Shown here: positions 12,389-17,445 of the stretch, piece by piece
Layout of the letters: every line of letters begins with the position of its first letter
Numbering within the stretch: the first letter of the stretch is position 1
Origin: Gp6-AA40 sp050742535
GTDB taxonomy: Bacteria; Acidobacteriota; Vicinamibacteria; Vicinamibacterales; UBA2999
Direction of reading: 5' to 3'
NCBI GenBank assembly: GCA_050742535.1
Contig: JBOGIQ010000103.1
Span: 1 to 17,445, forward strand
DNA: 17,445 nucleotides
Notes under the pieces: model-generated
The model's database searches: none
What the model was told of the DNA's origin: nothing
What the model saw: the letters and a program-made list of their open reading frames with translations, nothing else
Program-made: the position numbers and the translations under genes

Positions 12389-14134
12389 GTGAGGCTGCGG
12401 ATTCTGGTCGCCTGTGTTCTGTCCCTCATCACCATCGGCTTTATCACGGCGGCTCCGAGCGATCCGTCGGGCCTGGTCGTCCACGAGTGGGGGACGTTCC
12501 TGGCGATGAACGGGTCCGACGGCGTGTCGCTCGACGGCATGTACCACGAGGAGCACGCGTTGCCGTCGTTCGTCCACGCCCGGAGCAAGGATCAGCTTCG
12601 CCTGCCGATGTCACGCATCAAGAGCGAAACGCCGGTGATCTACTTCTACACGCCGCAGGTGAAGCGTGTGCAGGTCGAGGTCGGGTTCCCGACCGGCTTG
12701 TGGACTCAGTGGTACCCGCAGGCGACGACCGTGGCGCCGGGGATCGTGCAGGCGGGATCGCCGCCGCAAACTCGCAACGGGCGTATCTCGTGGGACGTGA
12801 CGGTCCGGCCGGCGGATCTGAAGCACACCGAGCCCCCGGCCACAGCCGGCGACGCGCTGTGGAACCATGCCCGCGACGTCGATGCCGCGTACGTCGTCGG
12901 GTCGAATCAGGCGCGGCCGGGTTCGGCGGAGGAGTGGGAGCGATTCATCTTCTATCGCGGTCTCGGCGAAGTGCCGCTGCCGATTCAGGTGCGTCTGGAG
13001 GCGGGACGCATCAGCGCGTCGACGCCCGAGCGCCGGGGGCTGCAGCACCTGTTCATCCTCAACGTTCAAGACGGCCGTGGCGCCTATTCCTACGCCCCGG
13101 CGCTGAGGCCGGACCACGGCTCGTTCGAGAGCGCCGTACCGTCGATCAACAGCTCGCTGCCGCTCGATCGGTTCGTCGAGACGATCTCCGCCGACGTCGA
13201 GAGCCGCCTGGTTGCCAGCGGCCTGTACAGGAAAGAGGCACAGGCGATGGTTAACACGTGGAAGAGCAGCTACTTCAAGACGGACGGCGTCCGCGTGCTG
13301 TTCGTCCTGCCGCAGTCGTGGACCGATCGCTTCATCCCGATGCGCGTGACTCCGGTGCCCGAACAGCTCGTGCGCGTCATGGTGGGCCGGGTGGAACTGC
13401 TCGATGCTGAGCGGGAGCGGCGCGCAGAGGCGGCGATCCGGGACCTGGCGTCACCCGCCGCAGACGTGCGGGAGCGTGCCTTTGCGCTGCTGCGCAGAGA
13501 GGGACGGTACGTCGAGCCGATCGTCCGCCGGGCCGTGCGAACGGCGTCGGACGAACAGGTTCGAATGCTCGGCCGCCGCCTGCTGCTGTCTGATTTCGTC
13601 ACCGAGCTCCGGTCAGCGCTCACCGATGCGCAGACGGGCGAGCGGGTCAACACCGTGCCCGTCTATCTGCGATCGCAGCTGGCCAGCCTCCTCCGTGAGG
13701 TCGGTCTGACTGCGGAAGCCAAACAGCAGGAGGAGTCGGCGCTCGCGGAGCTCTCACGGATGCAGCCGCCGACCAGGCACGACCACTCGTCGCGCCATAC
13801 GTTCCGCGCGCTGGCGTGGGCGCACGAGGGCGCGGGCCACGACGCCGAGGCGCTCGAGTGGTACGGGAGGTTCGTCGAGTTCGGCAGCCAGGTCGCGGGA
13901 GCCGGGCGCGGATGCGCTGGGACCTGTCACCAGACCATGGGTCCTCGCGACCCGTCGTTCTTCCGCGACTGGTACGCAGGCCGCAAGTATGGCGAGCTGG
14001 CCGTGAAAACGGGACAGGCGCCGCAGCTGATCGCGGCGCACGAGGGGGTGCTCAGCGCGACGCCCCGAAACCTCGCGTCGCCGCTGAGCCTGGCGTATCT
14101 CTACGAAGCAGTCGATCTATCTCTTTCCAGATAG
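12389..14134 (+). CDS. Large exported protein with VHEWGTF motif and CxxxCH site
   Basis: The start is taken as GTG at 12389 because AGGAGG lies at 12378-12383 and the protein then opens with a clean signal peptide (MRLRILVACV..., about 1-21). A TTG start at 12353 would only add a non-hydrophobic tail. The product has 581 residues. The N-terminal half contains VHEWGTF (31-37), ETPVIYFYTPQ (80-90) and FPTGLWTQWYPQ, a pattern I recall from uncharacterised exported proteins of Planctomycetota and Acidobacteriota. Residues of about 340-500 are helical and resemble HEAT/TPR-type repeats. At 509-514 is CAGTCH, a heme-like CxxxCH motif. The function is unknown. The gene ends in an 18-base tail-to-tail overlap with the MBL gene. 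Confidence 0.8.
   Translation: MRLRILVACVLSLITIGFITAAPSDPSGLVVHEWGTFLAMNGSDGVSLDGMYHEEHALPSFVHARSKDQLRLPMSRIKSETPVIYFYTPQVKRVQVEVGFPTGLWTQWYPQATTVAPGIVQAGSPPQTRNGRISWDVTVRPADLKHTEPPATAGDALWNHARDVDAAYVVGSNQARPGSAEEWERFIFYRGLGEVPLPIQVRLEAGRISASTPERRGLQHLFILNVQDGRGAYSYAPALRPDHGSFESAVPSINSSLPLDRFVETISADVESRLVASGLYRKEAQAMVNTWKSSYFKTDGVRVLFVLPQSWTDRFIPMRVTPVPEQLVRVMVGRVELLDAERERRAEAAIRDLASPAADVRERAFALLRREGRYVEPIVRRAVRTASDEQVRMLGRRLLLSDFVTELRSALTDAQTGERVNTVPVYLRSQLASLLREVGLTAEAKQQEESALAELSRMQPPTRHDHSSRHTFRALAWAHEGAGHDAEALEWYGRFVEFGSQVAGAGRGCAGTCHQTMGPRDPSFFRDWYAGRKYGELAVKTGQAPQLIAAHEGVLSATPRNLASPLSLAYLYEAVDLSLSR
14117..14134. other. Convergent stop-codon overlap within an inverted repeat
   Basis: The 18 bases read CTATCT-CTTTCC-AGATAG. 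The outer six-base arms are exact reverse complements. The plus-strand gene ends with the TAG at 14132-14134 and the minus-strand gene with the TAG at 14119-14117, so both stop codons are the tips of the same dyad. Confidence 0.85.
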
Positions 14135-15025
14135 CTCCAGATACGCGGCTTCGAGCGCGACGGGCGTTCCCTCGTACCGCTCGAAGCCGGGAATAGCCAT
14201 CGTCCCCTTGACGATCTCCTCCTGAGATTTTCCGGCCGCGATCTGTTTCTTCGCGAAGTCGACCAGCGCGCTGAGGTAGTCGCGCAGTTCGAGCACGTCT
14301 TTGCTGGATCCCGTCACGCGCTCCCCGACCTTCGAGTGGCCGAAGATGTAGACCGTGTCGCCGCTGTGATCCTTGACGATGCGCTCCAGCACCGGGATCC
14401 AGTTCGGGACCGACGCCCCGGCAGGCCGGTCGGCGCGCGGGTTGCGCTGGAATGACATCAGGTCGCCCAGGTGCACGATGTTCGCGTTCTCGAACGTGAT
14501 CGCGATGTCGCCGCTCGTGTGCGCCGGGCCGTAGTAGCGCGCCGACACGGTTTCCTTCCCGACCGACGCCTTCCAGTCCTTGTCGAACGTCGTGTCCGCA
14601 TAGGCCTGGTTTGCCTCGCTCTTCTGCGTGGCGGCCTGCTTCTTCTGCAGTCCCGGCACGTTGGCGTGCGCGACGATCTTCGCCACCTGCGGCTGCATCA
14701 CCAGGTTGCCGCCGGTGTGATCGGGGTGATGGTGGGAATTGATCAGGAAGTCGATCTTCCGCGTCGTCTTCGGCTGCATCCCCTTGAGGAACATCGGCGC
14801 GGTGTCGGCGAACTGGCTGTCGACGACAACGAACGCATCGCCCGTGAGGAGATAGCCGATGGTCCCGCCGCGCGCGGTGAAGACGCCGACGTTGCGGCGC
14901 ACATCCTTGAACTCAGGAACGGTCGGGGCCTGTGCCGGCGCCTGAGCGAAGAGCGATCGCGGCGCCATGGCGCCAACGAATCCCAATGACGACAGCACGA
15001 CGAAATCACGGCGATTCAAATTCAT
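14117..15025 (-). CDS. Tat-exported MBL-fold metallo-hydrolase
   Basis: The protein has 302 residues from ATG at 15025-15023, supported by AGGAGA five bases upstream. A longer in-frame reading to 15094 is only translation of the upstream 7-base repeat and is rejected. The N-terminus MNLNRRDFVVLSSLGF is a twin-arginine signal. A full dinuclear metal site is visible: HxHxDH as SHHHPDHTGG (H98, H100, D102, H103), H169 in GPAHTSGD, D188 in HLGDLMSF and H230 in IFGHSKV. This pattern fits periplasmic subclass-B-like MBL hydrolases; the substrate (beta-lactam, lactone, phosphodiester or other) cannot be told from sequence. It follows a PDLSGFW-type gene on the same strand with the repeat between them, probably one operon. 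Its 3' end overlaps the convergent gene by 18 bases. Confidence 0.9.
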   Translation of the reverse strand: MNLNRRDFVVLSSLGFVGAMAPRSLFAQAPAQAPTVPEFKDVRRNVGVFTARGGTIGYLLTGDAFVVVDSQFADTAPMFLKGMQPKTTRKIDFLINSHHHPDHTGGNLVMQPQVAKIVAHANVPGLQKKQAATQKSEANQAYADTTFDKDWKASVGKETVSARYYGPAHTSGDIAITFENANIVHLGDLMSFQRNPRADRPAGASVPNWIPVLERIVKDHSGDTVYIFGHSKVGERVTGSSKDVLELRDYLSALVDFAKKQIAAGKSQEEIVKGTMAIPGFERYEGTPVALEAAYLELSGKR

Positions 15026-15043
15026 TGCTCTCTCCTGACGTCT

Positions 15044-15085
15044 GATTCCTGATCCCTGATCCCTGATCCCTGATCCCTGATCCCT
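15044..15085. repeat. Six-unit 7-base tandem repeat (GATCCCT)
   Basis: Six uninterrupted 7-base units, GATTCCT followed by five GATCCCT, lie between two minus-strand genes. On the coding strand the unit is AGGGATC, which is purine-rich and resembles a Shine-Dalgarno core. The right end overlaps the TAG stop of the upstream PDLSGFW gene by two bases. Confidence 0.9.
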
Positions 15086-15896
15086 ACTTGCCAACCATAT
15101 GAGGAAGATCCCGGTTGTTCTCCTCGCAGATGCTTTCGATGAGATCCGTATCCGGCTCGAGCCGCCAGATGATCGTCTGGTCCCATGGCTTCGTGTATGC
15201 CTTCGGATCGTCGATCGTCACCTTGATGTTCATGCGGCCCATGGTCGGTCTGGTGTAGCGCTCGGTCACTTTCAACGCTTCGGTTCCGGGGAGGCCGCGC
15301 ATGTCGAGCCACGTCTTGCCGTTCTGCATCACGGTGGTGACGACGAACTCGTCGCCTTCCCAGTGGCCGATCGAATAGCCCATCCACATCGGCTGCGCCT
15401 GTTCCGGCGTTGGCAGCGGCCGTCCATCGGTGAAGACCTGACGGTAGATGGTGCGCGACTCGTGCAGGAAGAGCATGACGTCGCGCGTGTGCACCAGCTT
15501 CAGCCCGTCTGGAATCGTCAGCTTTTCGGGGATGCCGGAGGGCCAGCAGCGCACGCCGGGATGGTCCTTGCCGTTCTCGGCGATGCGCTCGTTGTACAAC
15601 TGGCGTGCCCACGGCTGCAGCGGGATGTCTTCCGGTTTCATGTCGGCGGCGAAGTTGAGCAGCCACTTCACCTGATCCCTGATCGTCGCGCCGGGCATCC
15701 AGAAGCCCGACAGGTCGGGCTTGCCGTCGGCAGTCCGCGGCGGCGGCGCATTCATGTCGATCCTGCCGTTCGGCAGCCGCGGCACGTTCTTCCACGGATA
15801 CGATGGCCACTGCGCATCCAGGCTGGATGCGCCCATCCACAGCACCGCGGTCCACGCGAGCGCGACCCGCGCGATTTTTCCAGTTCTTCCCGACAT
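15084..15896 (-). CDS. Secreted 'PDLSGFW' protein, paralogue of the 16025 gene
   Basis: The protein has 270 residues from ATG at 15896-15894, with GGAGG four bases upstream. A signal peptide ends around SLDAQ (residue 28). Shared motifs with the divergent gene at 16025 run along the whole length: PRLPNGR, PPRTADGKPDLSGFW, LQPWA, RCWPSGIP, YRQVFTDGRPLP, MGYSIGHWEGDEFVV, TWLDMRGLP, SEAL-like TEALKVTERY, DDPKAYTKPW and EPDTDLIE. These mark an abundant uncharacterised exported family of Acidobacteriota; I know of no proven activity. Two cysteines (in GVRCWPSG and ESICEENN) are conserved in position between the paralogues and may form a disulphide. The MBL gene follows after 58 bases. Confidence 0.85.
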   Translation of the reverse strand: MSGRTGKIARVALAWTAVLWMGASSLDAQWPSYPWKNVPRLPNGRIDMNAPPPRTADGKPDLSGFWMPGATIRDQVKWLLNFAADMKPEDIPLQPWARQLYNERIAENGKDHPGVRCWPSGIPEKLTIPDGLKLVHTRDVMLFLHESRTIYRQVFTDGRPLPTPEQAQPMWMGYSIGHWEGDEFVVTTVMQNGKTWLDMRGLPGTEALKVTERYTRPTMGRMNIKVTIDDPKAYTKPWDQTIIWRLEPDTDLIESICEENNRDLPHMVGK

Positions 15897-15925
15897 GGAT
15901 CCTCCGGTAGGTTGCGAATGTTATT

Positions 15926-16007
15926 ACACGAAGGCCACGAAGGGGATCGAAGACCACGAAGCGTCAAAGGACCTTCGTGCCCTTCGATCTCTTCGTGCCC
16001 TTCGTGT
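15926..16007. repeat. 82-base composite hairpin of CTTCGTG/CACGAAG units
   Basis: The left half repeats CACGAAG and ATCGAAG; the right half repeats CTTCGTG and CTTCGATC as its complement. Pairing 15926 with 16007 inward gives stem blocks of about 9, 7, 9 and 7 pairs, broken by single mismatches, a one-base bulge and a wobble, with a short loop near 15962-15972. It fills most of the gap between two divergent paralogues. The unit resembles dispersed intergenic repeats of GC-rich bacteria. Confidence 0.85.
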
Positions 16008-16024
16008 TTTAGACTGTGCGCGAC

Positions 16025-16819
16025 ATGAGACAGGCCGCGGCCGCGCTCGCCCTGCTGACGTGCGCGTCGATTGCTGTTCACGCGCAGTGGCTGGACCACC
16101 GGACGCCCGGGACGCCGCGGCTGCCGGATGGACGGCCGAATCTGGCGGCGCCGGTCCCGCGAACCGCTGACGGCACGCCTGACCTGTCCGGCGTGTGGGA
16201 GGTCGTGGGCGATCGGGTGATGGAGACCGACGGCCGGGTCCGCTCCAGGTACGTGTACAACATCGATGCGGATCTCCCCGGCGGAGCGCCCTTCCAGCCG
16301 TGGGCGAAGGCGGTGCGCGAGGAGCGGGCGAAGGCGCTCGGCGTCGGCGCGCCGACCGAGCGCTGTCTGCCGCACGGGATTCCCGATGCGATGCTGACGC
16401 GCACGCTGCCGTTCAAGATCGTCCAGACCGCCGGGCTGATGCTGATTCTGTACGAGGAGTTCAACAACTGGCGGCAGGTCTTTACCGACGGCCGGACGCT
16501 CCCCGTCGATCCGCAGCCGGCATGGCTGGGCTATTCAATCGGGCGATGGGACGGGGACACGTTCGTGATCGAGACCGCGGGGTTCAACGACAAATCGTGG
16601 CTCGACGCGTCGGGGATGCCGCACAGCGAGGCGCTGCGGACGACCGAACGGCTGCGGCGCACCGATTTCGGCCACATGGAGATTCAGTTTTCGTTCGACG
16701 ACCCGAAGACGTTCACGCGGCCGTGGTCCACGACGGTGCGGTTCAATCTGCTGCCCGACACGGACTTGCTCGAACATCACTGCGACAACGAAAAGTGGGC
16801 GAGCCGTAAAGATCGGTAG
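16025..16819 (+). CDS. Secreted 'PDLSGVW' protein, divergent paralogue
   Basis: The protein has 264 residues from ATG at 16025. A GTG at 16016 is in frame but would only add three residues before the signal peptide. The signal (MRQAAAALALLTCASIAVHA) ends near residue 20. The mature protein begins QWLDHRTPGTPRLPDGRPNL and carries the family signature VPRTADGTPDLSGVWEV, then FQPWAKA, RCLPHGIP, WRQVFTDGRTLP, LGYSIGRWDGDTFVIET, SWLDASGMP, SEALRTTERL, DDPKTFTRPW and LPDTDLLEHHC. It is clearly homologous to the 15084-15896 product but differs in the segment after PDLSGxW. Function unknown. The DUF6152 gene follows 36 bases downstream, probably in one operon. No Shine-Dalgarno sequence is evident. 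Confidence 0.85.
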   Translation: MRQAAAALALLTCASIAVHAQWLDHRTPGTPRLPDGRPNLAAPVPRTADGTPDLSGVWEVVGDRVMETDGRVRSRYVYNIDADLPGGAPFQPWAKAVREERAKALGVGAPTERCLPHGIPDAMLTRTLPFKIVQTAGLMLILYEEFNNWRQVFTDGRTLPVDPQPAWLGYSIGRWDGDTFVIETAGFNDKSWLDASGMPHSEALRTTERLRRTDFGHMEIQFSFDDPKTFTRPWSTTVRFNLLPDTDLLEHHCDNEKWASRKDR

Positions 16820-16855
16820 GGCCTTGCTCGTAAGATATAGCCGAGGAGAATCCAC

Positions 16856-17445
16856 ATGCTGCGTTCGACCATCCTGTTTGCGGCGGCCATCGCCCTCGCG
16901 GTGCCCGCGTTCGCGCATCACGGCGCCGGCACGTTCGAGCTGAACAAGACCGTGTCGTATCCCGGCGCCAGGCTGACGAAGGTCGAGTTCCTGAACCCGC
17001 ATGGATGGCTCTATTTCGAGACCACCGAAAACGGCAAGGTGCTGAAGCACCGCTGCGAACTGCGCTCGGCGCACGTGCTGCGGCGCTCCGGCTGGTCGCC
17101 CGAGCTGTTCAAGGCGGGAGAGAAGGTGGACATCACCGCCTCGCCCGATCGCGCGGACGTGGCCTCGTGCTACCTGCAGACGATCATGTTCGCCAACGGG
17201 TCGCGCATGGATCGTTATGGCCAGTATGTAAAGGCAGGAGGCACCGTCAAGGAAGTCCGCGGCCAGGTCAATGCAGTGAACCTCCTGAATCGCCCGGCCC
17301 GCCGGCCGAGCGGTGAACCGAACATCACCGGCGACTGGGCGCCCGAGCAGGTCGTGATGCGGGACCCGCGCGGCGTGGGCGGCGGTCTCCAGCGGCTCAG
17401 CACGATTGGTGAACGGCCGGCGGACACTCCGCCCCAGGCGCGCGC
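16856..17445 (+). CDS. DUF6152-family secreted protein (3' end cut by window edge)
   Basis: Reading from ATG at 16856 stays open to the window end (196 codons plus two bases). AGGAG at 16844-16848 with seven-base spacing supports the start. A signal peptide (MLRSTILFAAAIALAVPAFA) precedes HHGAGTFELNKTVSYPGARL, then LNPHGWLYFE and a CELRSA/ASCYLQT cysteine pair. These are the features of the DUF6152 family, a small periplasmic beta-rich fold seen beside exported oxidative or metal-related genes. After the roughly 130-residue domain the protein continues with EPNITGDWAPEQ, which recalls the PDLSGxW signature of the two neighbouring genes, so it may be a fusion with the beginning of that domain. 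The C-terminal part is missing. Confidence 0.8.
   Translation, partial: MLRSTILFAAAIALAVPAFAHHGAGTFELNKTVSYPGARLTKVEFLNPHGWLYFETTENGKVLKHRCELRSAHVLRRSGWSPELFKAGEKVDITASPDRADVASCYLQTIMFANGSRMDRYGQYVKAGGTVKEVRGQVNAVNLLNRPARRPSGEPNITGDWAPEQVVMRDPRGVGGGLQRLSTIGERPADTPPQAR

Noticed and set aside
15044..15085. CRISPR-like array
   Set aside because: Units are seven bases with no spacers and no cas genes; it is a simple tandem repeat.
15026..15094. Longer N-terminus for the MBL protein
   Set aside because: The extra residues are translation of the AGGGATC repeat (repeating GSGIRDQ), and a good ribosome-binding site and Tat signal mark the ATG at 15025.

Overview
The window is GC-rich, densely coding bacterial chromosome. 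Its gene content is a DUF1592/DUF1552 pair next to an ankyrin-repeat protein, a Ser/Thr kinase fused to a beta-propeller, several secreted 'PDLSGxW' proteins, a DUF6152 protein and many Tat or Sec signals. This set is typical of soil Acidobacteriota, most likely class Vicinamibacteria. The taxonomic call is an inference from gene families, not from a marker gene. No rRNA, tRNA, CRISPR array, transposase or phage gene was seen.

Layout. (1) 1-5087: a secreted ankyrin-repeat protein (minus, cut by the left edge) diverges from a two-gene operon, a DUF1592-type c-heme protein and a Tat-exported DUF1552 protein with overlapping stop and start. (2) 5157-9417: a DinB-like protein (minus) diverges from a membrane Ser/Thr kinase with an extracytoplasmic PD40/TolB propeller. 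A membrane PP2C/SpoIIE-type phosphatase follows closely and has lost most of its catalytic domain by an in-frame deletion. (3) 9490-12198, all minus: a small secreted protein with two cysteines, a second secreted protein carrying a double-glycine-like processing motif, a periplasmic C39 peptidase and an outer-membrane beta-barrel protein. The last three look like a precursor/protease/pore export module related in logic to FapD/FapF of the functional-amyloid system. This is the best candidate for an under-described system here. (4) 12389-14134: a large exported protein with a VHEWGTF start and a CxxxCH motif. (5) 14117-17445: an MBL-fold hydrolase and a 'PDLSGFW' protein (minus), then a divergent paralogue of the latter and a DUF6152 protein cut by the right edge (plus).

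The spaces between genes are short and filled with small repeats: palindromes at 989-1043, 9420-9480 and 15926-16007, and simple tandem repeats at 5121-5165, 11561-11590 and 15044-15085. Two of the tandem repeats supply the stop codon of the gene they follow. A REP-like palindrome also sits in frame inside the DUF1592 gene. The longest non-coding stretches, 11543-11778 and 12199-12388, hold promoters, leader sequence and a terminator-like hairpin; no gap over 300 bases is unaccounted for.

Most products are predicted to be exported or membrane-bound, so the window mainly encodes cell-envelope and periplasmic functions. Few of these have a known biochemical role.
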